Part shown: positions 51,081-62,661 of the stretch, piece after piece
Layout of the letters: each line of letters opens with the position of its first letter
How positions within the stretch are numbered: the stretch's first letter is position 1
Notes under the pieces: model-generated
What the model was told of the DNA's origin: nothing
Seen by the model: only the letters and a program-made list of their open reading frames with translations
Databases searched by the model: none
NCBI RefSeq assembly: GCF_009389715.1
Contig: NC_052395.1
Span: 20,115,993 to 20,179,992 of the forward strand
Direction: 5' to 3'
From: Phoenix dactylifera
Lineage: Eukaryota > Streptophyta > Magnoliopsida > Arecales > Arecaceae
Length of the DNA stretch: 64,000 nucleotides
Translations under genes and position numbers: made by a program

Positions 51081-51507
51081 ATGGGTCACACCGTGTCAAA
51101 TCCGGAGCCAGCTATGGAGCTGCGGCCGATCCAGCGGAAGATCGAGGAGGTGAAGCGGCGGACGCGGACGAGGAAGTCGAGCATCGTCTACACTGCGGAG
51201 CTACGCCGCACGGAGGATCACGAGGGGATGGTCGACGGCGACTCCGTCCGTGGTGTCGGCGGGAAGTGGAGCCGGAGAACGGGGGCGTCGAGTCGCCAGA
51301 GGCCGTTGCTGCCGCCGTCAAGGAGACGGAAGAGGAACAGAAAAAGGTCGAAGAGCAGAAGGCAGCAGCGGAGGAGGAACACAAGAGGAGGTTAAGATTT
51401 AGCGCGGAGGAGGACAAGGAGGGGACAAAGTTGGGGTTTTCGGCGGCGATACTTGGCAACCGGAGAGGCCGGAGCAACGGCCGAGGAGGGCTTGGTTGGG
51501 GAAAAAA
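51081..51507 (+). CDS. Unidentified gene-like locus with probable frame break
   Basis: From the ATG at 51081 (MGHTVSNPEP) one frame gives a plausible acidic/basic helix (MELRPIQRKIEEVKRR) up to about 51250, then turns into low-complexity Arg/Ser. In the frame shifted by two, the text from about 51256 becomes protein-like (VEPENGGVESPEAV, then a Glu/Lys/Ala coiled-coil-like run to about 51395). This suggests one indel in a once continuous frame, a sequence error, or an unrecognised intron. The telo-box and CT-rich leader support a real transcript. I do not recognise a family. It may be a pseudogene. Confidence 0.3.
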
Positions 51508-52364
51508 AGGCTACAACTTTTTTTTTTCCACTCTCCGTCACATCAAAAGGTTTGTAGGGGTTAAATCGTTAATTTCTAAGCAATTGGATGCCAAGCAAGC
51601 AGCCACAGTGGCTAACAGACCCAGACCTTTAAGTGACAGCCCGTCTTTCTTGTTTGTTACGTGGAGCAGTCCCTTTCAGCCATGGCGAAACAGTAGAAGC
51701 CACAGCCTTCACCAGATTATGGGCTATAAATCCTTAGATTTAGACGTTCATGCCGAAAGAACTCCTCTTCTCCTACCGCTCCCGTCATTTCACTAAAGTG
51801 GGTGGCGCTCCACCCGTGAACCGTAGCGCCACGGATGAAAACAACCGCTCAGAAGCACGAGGAAATAGGAAAAGGTGAAAAAATTGCCAAGACGAAGGAG
51901 ACGCGATCCCCGTTTTTTTCTTGTTGTCCTTATTGTGATTGCGACGCTTGGAAGCTTTGAAAACGCATGATAATTTAAAAAGGAACAGGAAAAACTGTTA
52001 AGCTTGCAAATCCTCTGTTCCAGGCCTTACTTTAATCTAGTGATCCAGTTTTGGATGTTGAGTAATCAACAACTTGGTTCTTTCTAGCTGTGATCTATGG
52101 CAGTGGTGTGAATAAAAATAAGAAATAGCTCAGCTGCTGAGCTCCCAGTGCCCGGCAAGAGCCTTCCCTCCGGGAAATCCACCACTCGACAGCCCCAACA
52201 GTACTTTACCAGTGGCCGCAGTCCCCCTGGTTTTCCCATGGGCTCACAAGCTTCGCTGTAAAAGAAATAAAGAGAGAGCGGCAACGTTGCTTTCACTGCA
52301 GGTGGGAATCCCCCTCCCTCGGACACTGCACCTGTTCTTTCAAGGGCTCAGAGATTTACAGGGT

Positions 52365-52411
<47 letters not shown>

Positions 52412-52682
52412 CTTCTTTCTTTTTGCAACTTTTCGCAGTTTTGCATCGTGTGCACCGCTTCAGCTGGGTCGATTTGCTTCGGTTTGCGTGTGGCGATGGG
52501 AATCGCCCGGTTGGCAGCTGTACCCGCGCAGCCTCGCGTGCTGATGCCGCAGACACCCCAGTGTCCTCCTGCTTTTCCTTGCCCCTCCGCTCCCGGGGAC
52601 TCCTGTCCCTTCCCATAGATCAGATTGCCCGTGTTGTGTTGGAAGAAGTCCGTTTGATAGGAAAGTAGAGGTTTTGGAAGAG
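51508..52682 (+). promoter_or_regulatory. Promoter and 5' leader of the TRM-like gene
   Basis: No coding domain is seen. The segment from about 52,080 becomes GC-richer and contains the CT microsatellite listed separately. The leader probably begins near or before that tract; I could not place a TATA box. Confidence 0.4.
52374..52408 (+). repeat. (CT)n tract in the probable leader of the TRM-like gene
   Basis: About 17 CT units, 275 bp upstream of the start codon. CT-rich leader tracts are common in plant genes and may bind BPC/GAGA-type factors. Confidence 0.85.
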
Positions 52683-55600
52683 ATGAAGGATGGTGCGTCG
52701 GCGTCGAGCTTGGCGATCACGGAGAAGAGGCAGAGGCCGCCGCAGCAGAAGCCTGGCGGCGGATGCATCAGTGTCTTCTTCCAGCTCTTCAATTGGAAGA
52801 AGAAGCTCTTCTCCAAGAAACTCCTCCCTCCAGGTGACACATTGACCCGTATCTCGATCTCTAGTGCTTCAAGAAGCAAGAATGGCCTCAATTGGCTCAT
52901 CTTTTTAACTGTCTCTTGATCGTCATCTTTGTTTCTTTCTTTCTGGTAATGCAGTCTCTGGTGCCGCGAAAAGGGTGTCAAAAAAAATTGCTGGTAGAGA
53001 GGAGAAGATGCAGAAAGTATCCATGGCAAAGCTGTTACTGGTACCTCTTCTTCATTCCAACGAGATTTCTGTTTTGATTTATTTCTGTGTAAAGATTCTG
53101 CTCCAGTTTTTTTTATAATCTCTCCAAAACTGTAGATTGCTGATGAGAACCATGGAGGCTTTCCGAATACGAAAAGATCAGAGGATGAGACCAGCTGTTC
53201 TTCTTCCCCGGGTGGTCTGGGCGACGGGATGCGTGCTCCTGGCTTGGTGGCCAAGCTCATGGGCCTCGAATCCATGCCTGTTGCTCGCCGTGAAAACACA
53301 ACGAATGCTTTGGGTTCCAAGCTCGATGGCACTCTCGATGAGGCTTCCGAGCTTGAAGAAATTTGCTCGGAAACGGGTGGGCATGGAAAGGCCGAGACGA
53401 GGCCTCAGAAGGTCCAGAAGACTGGAGTCACTTCCCGGTTCAGTTCCAACGATTTCCAGTTCAACAGGAACATGCTATCGAGCTCGAGAAGGCAGCACCA
53501 AAAGCTCGCTTCCCCTGTGAAGAGCCCAAGGATGTTTTCGAGAAGGAACAAAGCTCGGTTGATGGAGGCTGCGACTAAGATCCTGGAACCGGGGCTGCAG
53601 TCCAGGAATCAGGGCAGATGCGCCCTTACTTATATCAGCTCCTCGCGAGTCCGTAGAGAAGGATCCAATGCTGCTCTGTTTCTCAGGAATTCTGGAGAAC
53701 CATTGAATGATTTGCTCGTTGGTTCTTGTAAGAATTGTGGAAATGTAGTTGAAGTTACGGGGCTAATGACAGGCACCAAGGAGACGCAGGTAACTGAGAA
53801 TGGGCACTGTGATTCAGATTTGAATAATGCTTCATCTTCCCATGGTGGTGGGTATGAAAAAAATAAGCCGAAACCTCCAGCCGTGCTGTCCGGTCCAAAC
53901 AGAACAGCTTCGCTTCTTGTTCATGGCAATGTCAATGTGCAGAATTCACCAGAAAGCGGTCAGAGTAGAGCGACATCTCTGGCTCTTCAAGCTAAGATCA
54001 ATGTCCAGAGCAGAGCTCATGACTTGATGGAAAGGAAGTGCCATAAAGCATATGATCAGAACCTGTGCAAGGCCAGAGTTGAACTAGCTTCAAGATCTGC
54101 CCTCAAACAGAATAATTTGAGGCAAAACCAGTTACCATCAGTTAATGAGAAAGCATTTGTGGGTTCTGAAGTGTGTGGAAGACAACACAGCGGGAGAGAA
54201 CCATATGCATCAAATGGGACCAAGGATTTTGTTGCTTTGAACAGAAACCTGAACAATTGTTTGCGTTCCAGATCCCCATCTAAAGTTTTGGAGAGAAATA
54301 GAATGGAAATGGAAAGGAATGATTTGGAAAAGAAGAACGTTGCTCAGAAAAGAAGACTGGTGGGTAACTCTCAGATTGGAAATGCAGGAATGGTTAACGT
54401 AAGGTCAATGAAGCAAAGAAGTGCCAGACGTGACTTGATTAATGAAACAGCGACAAGGGTTATGGTTAATCGTTCCATCAATAAAAACAATACCAAAATT
54501 GAGTCATGGAAACAGGTGCAAGTTGGTAGCAGAGGCGGGAATGCAGGTATAGTTTCTTTCACTTCACCGATGAGACAAGGTTCTAGGTCTTCCACCCACA
54601 GAAATATGGTAGGGAAGAGAAGGGGTGTTAAAGAACTTGTTCATGATGCTTCTAGTTCGAGAAAGTTGGTATCAGATGCAGAAAAAAGAGTAGCAGATGC
54701 AGAAACAGGAAACTTCTCATCTCAGAAAGGAATGACCCAAGGAGAGGTTCCACTGGTTGCTCTTCTAGGACAAATCAGAGAGTCTTTGGTCCAAGATGGG
54801 TTACAAACAGGGGGTGCTCTTCCACGAAGATCTCCCGCATCTGTTTTTGAAGAGCTGATATCTGCCCTTAAAAATGGATCTCGCCCACCTCAGAGAAATG
54901 GTGATGGATTGCCAAGTAGGTTGGGCCCAAAAGATAATTCGTGTTATGACTGCACTGACTTGTCTAATGATGCCAATTCTCATGGTGACACACCTACTAT
55001 CAATAAAAACTTTCAGGTCAGCTTTCTTTTGTACTTGCATCAGTCCTTTTAGATTTGCATTGTTTTGATGGATGGTTCAAGTTTTCTAAAGGTAGTGTTC
55101 ATTCTCCTTGATCTGGACAATATCTTAGTTCTGTTTAGCATGGATATGGGATGAAGCCAAGGGAGCTTAATTTATGTAGTATAGTTGCAATCAAACAACA
55201 CTTTATTTTGAGTATGATCTAGATTCTATGTTATTGTGTATGACATGTTAAATGACTATTAAGTAGTTTACTTGCATTATATCTACTATGAAAGTGCTAA
55301 ATGTTATTTAACATTATCTAGATCTTATGATCTAGACTTTATGATTTCTAGTATTAAGTAGTCAGACAAGCCGACATGTTAAATGTCATCTAGATTTTAT
55401 GTTATCTAGATTTTATGATATAGATTTTATGTTGTTTTGTTGGGATGGAATCAAAGAAGCTTGTGCTTACTTGCATTATACCTACTGAGTTTTTGATATA
55501 TGTTATGGTTCTCATAAAGCGAGATTAGAAGGACATTGATACTGTTAAGTAGGGAATGAGGGAAGGATTAAGATTGATAGTTCAAACTTGCTTAAAACCT

Positions 55601-58600
55601 TCTCAAAAGAGTATGGCAGGTAGCTTTTTATAGAAGTCATGAGCAGCTTATCTCTCCTTTCAATTTGATGGCCGGTTATTACCTTTTGACTCCTTTCATG
55701 AAATGCATGTTAACAACTAGCCTAATTAACTATTTTGACTACTTTCTAGAAAGTTTCTTCATCTAATCTGCAGTGGATGGTGACCTCTTTTATACCACAT
55801 CATCATAATCTTGTACTTTGTAGGTTTTATTAGTAGCTCTCGTTAGCCACATTCAATATATAGTTATACTCAGTGGCACAGGGGCATTCTGGTTAATCAT
55901 GCTTTGACATTATTAATGTAACAGCGTTAACTCTAAAATTTGTTAATCTGGTTGAACAGTCAAGCAGATAGAGATGGTGTTCATAAGTTAGTGTTACTGG
56001 GACACTTTAAAATTTGGGCATATCTGGACACCTGACACCAAACTTCTTGAAACTTCAAATTAACAATCATGACATCATCACAGTCATTTATGAAGTCATG
56101 ACACATCTACTTAGAAGTTTTCAAGTATAACTAGCAAAGTTTTCGCAAATCCTACCAAACTGCAATGCAATGGGTTCAACTAATTATTCATTGCAGAAAA
56201 GGGGAGGAAACTTGACCTAATTTATTAAAATAAAATGACAAGAAGAAAATTAAAATGTATTGATTATACTAAAAGCGGGGAAAAAAAATTAAATTCCATA
56301 ACTTCAACTCCCGCAGAACAAAGCTAAGGAAATAAGCACTTTTCGACTTCTAGCGTAAGGATCTATGAGGTTTTGGAGCATGGTGAACTGCTGAAGTCTT
56401 CTTATTACACAGTGGTTGGTCCATCACAGCTCTGATAACATCTTATATGTAACTGTTCTTTTGAAGGACGATTCCATTGTTCCTCTCCCTCTCTCTCCCC
56501 AAACTCCCAGGCAGATTGCAAAATTTAATTGATCCCAAGCTAGACGCTAATCGAGCTCCTCCTTTGGAAGAACTACCAACTATTGTCAGGGGATTCTTTT
56601 CTTCGTCCACGTAGTCCAGAGTGATTGAACTGTAGCATGCATTCATCTAAGAAAGGACCAAGTTGCACTTGTAAAGGGGCATCTAAGAAAAAGATGATTA
56701 TTTATCTCTCTGTCATTACCACAAAGTATACAATGTAGACCCTTCTTTAGCAAGTTCTCCTTCATTTTTGATTTATTGTTTAACACGATCCGCATAAACA
56801 CTTTAGTCTTTTCCTGTTCATTTGTTTTCCAACGAGAATTGAAGAAAGGCAACTGGACTCCACCGCAGCTGATGAAATTATGGAGATCCTTGCAGTTGTA
56901 TCTCCAATCCCTTCTTTCCTTCCAATAACCATGTCTTTCTGTTACTCGGAGCTTTTTGAGATAACATGGTCGCAAACTCATTCCACTCTACAGTAGCCTC
57001 CCTGGTCAGTTGTCTGAAGATTTTGATGTTCCACCTCTTCAAACTCTTATCAAATTGAGAAACCACCCAACTAATTATTCATTATTCACATATATCTATA
57101 TAAATTTACAAACACATCTATTAAATATGGATGTGTCCCTGTGGCCACTTCTCTAAAGGTTTCCTTCCAACTCTTCTAGATACCTAGACATTTTACAACC
57201 GTGTCACTTGCCCAGGTAACATCGGTGCATGTCCGTGGGGCCCTTCTTCAGTATTGGCATTCAGCAATGATGCATCCATATATCATGCATTTTCGTATCG
57301 TTTACTAGCACAGTGGTTTTTGCTTTGTATGCATTTTTACAGTGCGTATGTTGTGATGGATGGCAGTTAGTGGCCTCTAGCCATATGGAAATCAACATTT
57401 TTTCCCCAAAAGGTATTAATTGAAAGGCTTTCTGGTGACTGTAGTTTTGTTGTCGATCTCTTCAGGCAGGGGCAAAAACAGGGATATCCATGGCATATAC
57501 CGCCAGTGATGGTGATCATCCTAGCCCAATATCAATTCTTGAAGCTTCTTTCTCAAATGACAGTTGCTATTCTTGGAGTCCCAGTGGCTGCTCAGGTGTG
57601 AAAATCACTTCTACCTTTGCCAAAACAGTGAACCATGACCATGTTCCTTGTTGTTTAAACAGCCCCGTCCCTCTTTTTTTCGTTAGTATTTTCTTGTTTG
57701 GTGCACAACAATTTTTTTCTTTTGGTGGACACAACAATAACTATCATTTGCCTGGTTTATGCTTCAATGAAACTTACACAATTTGATAATTTCAACATTT
57801 TATTTGTTTTTCTTTTGTACACACTGCATCCATTTCATTACTAGAACCATCGCATCCTTGCTTTTTTTTGATTCCCCGATCCTGCATTTTTATATGATTT
57901 CAAGTCTGTTTGAGTTGATTTCTGCCTTCGTAATTTACAATCCTATTCAATTATTTTTGTATGACTTTTACTTCAGGATGCAAGCCAGACTCCACTGTAA
58001 GCTCCTGCAGCAAGATACAAGCGTTGGATCGAGAAAGTGATCTTTTAGACTCTGCATCTTCCACTAATATTGGGAATTTTGATACTGACAACACTGCCTG
58101 CCCGGTTGACAATATTTCAACCATGCATAGTATCTATTCCTGTAAACCTGAACTCAAGGACAGTAAGCTCGGGTATTACATCGATGCTATTTCCAATGCT
58201 GGATTACTGTTTGAGAGCAGTTCCTCGTTTGGGTCAAATGCGGCAGAAAACTTGTCCATGGATTTGTTTCTTCACGATATGGCAGAAGCTATGATAGATG
58301 CTTCTCATATTAGTTCAAAATGTAGTTCTGGTTTCACAGAGAATAAAGAGGGGAGTTCACTTAGGCGGCTTCATTTTGACTGCATGATAGAGTGCTTGGA
58401 TTCTAAATACAGCTGCCTCTGTAGTTCTGGTTACAAGGCATGGTCGATTCTCCCATTGTTTTTAGGCACAGATAGGTTGGCAAAAGAGGTTGAGAAGGAG
58501 ATAACAGGATGGACACGTTCCGCTGGGAAGACTTTAGATGAGCTGATTGAGAAGGATATGAACCTTTCAACCGGAAAATGGACAGAGTTCAAAATCGAAG

Positions 58601-58683
58601 CATTTGAAATTTGTATGCAGATTGAGGGTGACGTACTCCAGGTACTGATTGATGAGACAGTGATAGATTTTTGTTTGTGCTGA
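52683..58683 (+). CDS. TRM-like protein (TON1 Recruiting Motif family, DUF4378)
   Basis: Coding exons: 52683-52833, 52955-53040, 53136-55016, 57466-57595, 57977-58683. All introns are GT-AG and the sum is 2,955 nt, giving 984 residues plus TGA. Conserved parts in order: N-terminal CISVFFQLFNWKKKLFSKKL (28-47); SMAKLLLIADENHGGFP (72-88), spanning exons 2 and 3; VAKLMGLES (117-125), the DUF3741-type signature; a long Ser/Asn/Arg-rich, probably disordered centre; and the DUF4378 domain from about 813 (LGYYIDAI) to 982 (GYKAWSILPLF, DELIEKDM, GKWTEFKIEAFE). In Arabidopsis TRM proteins, including LONGIFOLIA (TRM1/2), recruit TON1 and PP2A to cortical microtubules, and the TRM6-8 group with this N-terminal block affects the preprophase band. 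The subgroup assignment is inference. Intron 3 (2.45 kb) contains an antisense LINE relic. The gene appears intact. Confidence 0.93.
56643..57066 (-). mobile_element. Antisense LINE relic (zf-RVT region) in TRM intron 3
   Basis: Two overlapping minus-strand frames carry the end of a plant LINE reverse transcriptase. The first (57066 downward) reads FRQLTREATVEWNEFATML, and the second (to 56643) reads NKSKMKENLLKKG then C-x2-C with NHLFLRCPFTSATW, the Cys/His zf-RVT motif. A frame change separates them. Both ends are truncated, so it is an old inactive fragment. The intron's GT-AG splicing is unaffected. Confidence 0.75.
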
Positions 58684-59243
58684 ATTGAGACATTGGAATG
58701 CTAAAAGCTTCTTAAGGAGCATACTGCAGTGTATTAGATGCAGACTTGTGAGCTGTACTTTGTATACGACCATGTGTGGGCAAAAGCATCATGTACAAAC
58801 GAGGTGGTGTTTCGGGTTTTGTAGAGGAATTGTTCATAGGAGTTTTTGTGGATTTGGAAGGAGCATTGCAGCTTTTTTGCATTGAAAGTTGCTGCTTTCT
58901 GGAGTTGTCAAATGCTGCTTTTTTTTTTTCTCTCTCTCTCGCTAGTAGTTATCATAACTGAGTGATGTATCACATTTTGTTGTAGTTTCCTGAATCTAAA
59001 CCAAGTAGTTGAAATATCTCTTACTAAACTGGAATCTATAGCGTTTTCTTATTTAAATCAGTCTGTAGGTTTCTCAAAAAAAGGGGACACGGGTTAGGCT
59101 ATGCAATCGAAGTAAATTTTTTGTACCAATGGGAATAATGGACTCTACTAGAGATAGCCTTAACAATAGAGTTTGGTGCGGTCATCAAAATTGCATCATC
59201 TGTTCTTATCAAGATTATGCTTCCTATTTATTCCAGTGATGCC
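58684..59243 (+). other. 3' flank of the TRM-like gene
   Basis: Expected 3' UTR and short spacer before the copia LTR. A T9 run lies near 58919. No other feature is seen. Confidence 0.5.
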
Positions 59244-59495
59244 TGTTCTCTCAATCAATTTGAATGCAAATAAAAAATTTCATGGAAAGCCAGAGAGGAC
59301 TCGGTCCTTTTTGGCCTCTTCATGCAAAAGAGGAGATTTTCAAGTAATATAAGGATTGATAGGGTTGTCCTGTTCAAACAATCCTAGGAGAAAAACTCAC
59401 CATAACAACCATATTTAATTCAAACACATCTCCTAATTAGGAGCCTTACCAAATCCACCATAAATTACGCCCAAATCCCTCTCTTCTCGCCAACA
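59244..59495 (-). mobile_element. Copia 3' LTR and polypurine tract
   Basis: The minus strand reads GAGGGGGAG (59504-59496), the usual copia polypurine tract, followed at once by TGTTGGCGAG, the LTR start. The other end is placed at TG/CA near 59244 (GAGAACA on the minus strand). That end is a guess, since the partner LTR is outside the window. Confidence 0.6.
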
Positions 59496-59504
59496 CTCCC
59501 CCTC

Positions 59505-59850
59505 AAGTTGGTCGAAGATATCAATAGCGCCCAACTTAGACAAGATCTCTTGGAACCGGGCTACTGGTAAACCTTTTGTGAAAATATCAACTAGTTGTTG
59601 ATTGCTGCGAATATAGGAAGTAGAGATAATTTTGGCTTGAACATTTTCTCGAACAAAATGGCAATCAAACTCAATATATTTTGTTCGCTCATGAAACACT
59701 AGATTTGAAGCAATATGAATTGTAGCTTGATTATCGCAAAACATCTTTGTTGACTGCGATGAGTCAAATCCCAAATCTTGTAACAAAACACGAAGCTAAA
59801 TAATTTCACTCGTAGTGGATGCCACAGCTCTATATTATGCTTCAGCACTT
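59505..59850 (-). pseudogene. Copia RNase H domain, with stops
   Basis: Contains CDNQATIHIASN and HERTKYIEFDCHF, the standard copia RNase H block, and DIFTKGLP near the C-terminus. In-frame TAA (59835-59837) and TAG (59796-59798) disrupt the start of the domain. The last codons run into the LTR. Confidence 0.88.
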
Positions 59851-59999
59851 GAACGCACTATAATATTCTATTTTTTACTTTTCCATATCACCAAGTTACC
59901 ACCCACAAATGTACAATACCCTATTGTGGATCTTCTCCGTTTGACATCCTACCCAATTAGCATCAGTATAGGCACTAATATAACTGTGTCTGTTCCTTG

Positions 60000-60688
60000 G
60001 CATCCATATACCTCTTTCAGGTGATCCTTTCTAGTATTGCAGTATTCTATTAACAGTCGTCATCTGATTAACTGGTGGAGCATGCATAAAGCGACTAACC
60101 AAGCTCACTGCATAAGAGATATCAGGGCGAGTAATTGTGAGATAGATTAGTTTACCAACTAATCACTGAAATTGACCAACATCAGATAGCAGTTCACCAT
60201 CTGCACAAAAATTGCCTCCACTCTCAATAGGAGTGTCAACAGGTTTCACTCCTATTTTTCTGTTCCATGTAATAAATCCAACACATACTTTCTTTGATTA
60301 AGAAAGATGCCTTTATTTGAATAAGCAACTTCTAATCCCAAAAAATATTTTAAAACACCAAATCTTTAATGGCAAATTTTTTATGAAGAAGAGCCTTGAG
60401 TTTTGAAATTTCATCTTGATCATCTCCAGTGATTACTATGTCATCCACATAAGCAAGAACAATAGTGGTGCCAAAAAAACCTTTCTTGACAAATAGCGAA
60501 GGATCTGCACTGCTTCTTTTAAGCCTAATATTTATCAACACATGATTAAGCTTAGCGTACCAAGCTCGTGGAGATTGCTTGAGACCGTAGATAGCTTTGT
60601 TCAACTTGCATGCCAGATCAGGCTTGTTCACTAGATAATGTCCTGGTGGAATACTCATATAAACTTCCTCTTCTAGATCGCTATTGTT
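60000..60688 (-). pseudogene. Copia reverse transcriptase, C-terminal part
   Basis: Contains LNKAIYGLKQSPRAWY and the catalytic YVDD at 60440-60451, then the connection toward RNase H (GKLIYLTITRPDISYAV and FMHAP motifs in the 60.05-60.20 kb segment). The upstream part of the same domain lies beyond the nested insertion. Confidence 0.88.
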
Positions 60689-61071
60689 GCCCAAGGTGAC
60701 AACCCAAGAGGGAGGGTGAATTAGGTTTTCTAAATTTTATGGCCTCAAATTAATTCTTAAGTGAGTATATAGTTTGGCCTATGTGAATTATATAGGTGTG
60801 GTGGAAGCAAGAGAGATTAAGCTCTAGTTAAGCACAATTAAATCACTTTTAGAAATTAAGCTAGAGCAACTATACAATATAATAAAGAGAGTAAGCGAGA
60901 GGCACAAAATGAACACAATACAAACACAAGCATGTATAGTGGTTCGGTGCACCCCAAGGCACCTACGTCCACTCCCCAAGCGTCCTCTTGGAAATTTACT
61001 ATAACCCTTCGGATTACAGTTGGATTATTTTACCGGGCTCACAATCCAAAAATCCTACAATTTGGTTTTTT

Positions 61072-61340
61072 GGGATCACCAATAATCTACGTTGATTTTA
61101 CGGGCTCACCAACAACCTACGTTGGTTTTACGGGCTCACCAACAACCTACGTTGGTTTTACGGGCTCACCAATAATCTATGTTGGTTTTACAGGCTCACC
61201 AATAATCTACGTTGATTTTACGGGCTCACCAACAACCTACGTTGGTTTTACGGACTCACCAACAACCTACGTTGGTTTTACGGGTTCACCAAAAACCTAC
61301 ACCGTTGGTTTTAAGGGCTCACCAACAAACCTTACAATGA
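61072..61340. repeat. 30-bp tandem array, about 8.5 units, each a potential hairpin
   Basis: The unit GGGCTCACCAACAACCTACG plus TTGGTTTTAC starts at 61072 and at 30-bp steps (61102, 61132, 61162, 61192, 61222, 61252, 61282), with a partial unit after a small insertion near 61300. Each unit holds ACCAAC and GTTGGT, a 6-bp inverted repeat with a 7-nt loop. Because 30 is divisible by 3 the array reads as an open decapeptide repeat (GSPTTYVGFT), which I judge to be incidental. Confidence 0.9.
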
Positions 61341-61740
61341 ATAAGAAATCAAAGGTATAAAGCTCCTAAATGAGCAAATATAACAAATATGCACTAACGA
61401 GAAGAAAAGAAAAATGTTATCCCTTTGAAGGCGCTTTTCTTTTCTTCGTTGAGATTGCTTCACTCTTCAATGGATTGGTTGAGCTCTTGAAGGCACTTAA
61501 ATTCTGTTCAACACACTTCTTTTGGGTTTGAACTTGAAGCAATAAATTGAACTCTCTTGGATTTTCCTTTTCTCTTGAATGCACACTTAAATCCTCACCA
61601 AGATTTCCTTCCTTTGATGAATAGTGGCTTTTAAATACTTCTCCAACCTCCAAAGATCACTTTCCTACCGTTGGAATAGAGAAAGTAGCCGTTTATAGCC
61701 GTTGGGGACTTAAAAATAATTCTGCAGAACTAGCCGTTAT

Positions 61741-62290
61741 GCTGTCAACCGTGCTGGGGTCGACCCGAGCAAATCTGGGGTCGGCTCAAGTTACTGTTCA
61801 TCAGGCTGGGGTCGGCTCAAATTACTGTTCATCAGGCTAGGGTCGGCTCAAGCTTTTCTGGGGTCGGCCCCTACTACAATGGGGTCGGCCCTCTCAGGAA
61901 ATCCAGAGACATCTTTTTTTTGAGTTCTGAAGTTGGGGTCGGTTCATGGTCTCTTAGGGTCGGCTCAAGGCTACCTAGGGTTGGCTCCACCTGGGGTCGG
62001 CTCAAGGAAGCTTGGGGTTGGCCCTCTCAGTCAATTCCAGAAAACTGTTTTTTGCAGTGGCTGAAGCTGGGGTCAACCCGAGCTTTTCTGGGGTCGACCC
62101 GAGTTACTGTTCATCTGTGCCAGAATGTTTCCAAAACGTGCCAGGGTCGACTCCATCTCTTCTGGGGTCGACTCTTACTCTGTGCCAAGTGTTCCAAAAG
62201 CGTGCCACTTCGTTCCAAGGCATGCCAAATATATCGGGGTCGACTCCAAACTAATTATGGTCGACTCCAAACTAATTGGGATTGACTCTA
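61741..62290. repeat. Dispersed GGGTCGGCTC/GGGTCGACTC repeat
   Basis: Some 20 copies of the core GGGTCG(G/A)C, often as CTGGGGTCGGCTCAAG, occur at irregular 15-50 bp spacing. Longer sub-repeats such as AAGTTACTGTTCATCAGGCT recur near 61788 and 61825. It lies within the nested insertion. Confidence 0.8.
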
Positions 62291-62661
62291 ACCATATTTT
62301 TCTGCACTTTGAAGGTTAGTTATGCATATTAAAATAACAATATAATATTCCAAGTAAATTACGATGCATAGCACAGTAGAGTTTCATACCCTTAATAGTG
62401 AAAATTACCGAATTGCCCTTTTAGGTATTTTTAATGTGAAACTTTACCAAAATGGATTCTTGAGATTTCTACCATTCTTTATTACAAATTTTATCTCGTT
62501 ATCAATTCTTAAGAGTGGTTTTGACCATATATTCCTAATGTATCGTGAATGTATCGAGGGTGTGTCATTTATCAATGATATATCGAGTTAATTTGCATTT
62601 CTAATTTGATATGGCCTCACTGGTTGTGTTAATCATCAAAATAATATTATCATCCTCAGCC

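Larger units (their letters stand above)
60692..62658. mobile_element. 1,967-bp nested insertion inside the copia reverse transcriptase
   Basis: The copia frame stops at 62659 and resumes at 60691 with the same trinucleotide GCC on both sides (60689-60691 and 62659-62661). Leaving out the segment would make the frame continuous, so the ends are precise. The insertion starts CAAGGTGACAACCC and ends ATCATCCTCA. It has no protein domain but two repeat arrays. A 3-bp duplication fits CACTA or PIF/Harbinger DNA transposons, yet the ends do not read CACTA. The terminal sequences AAGGTGACA and (complement) GAGGATGATA are only loosely similar. Class undetermined. Confidence 0.7.

Noticed and set aside
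60932..61360. A 142-residue repeat protein with a GSPTTYVGFT decapeptide
   Set aside because: It is the translation of a 30-bp DNA tandem array inside a transposable element; no signal peptide, promoter or conserved flank.
60692..62658. Nested insertion as a typical CACTA transposon
   Set aside because: The 3-bp flank fits, but the ends read CAAGG and CCTCA rather than CACTA/TAGTG, so the class was left open.
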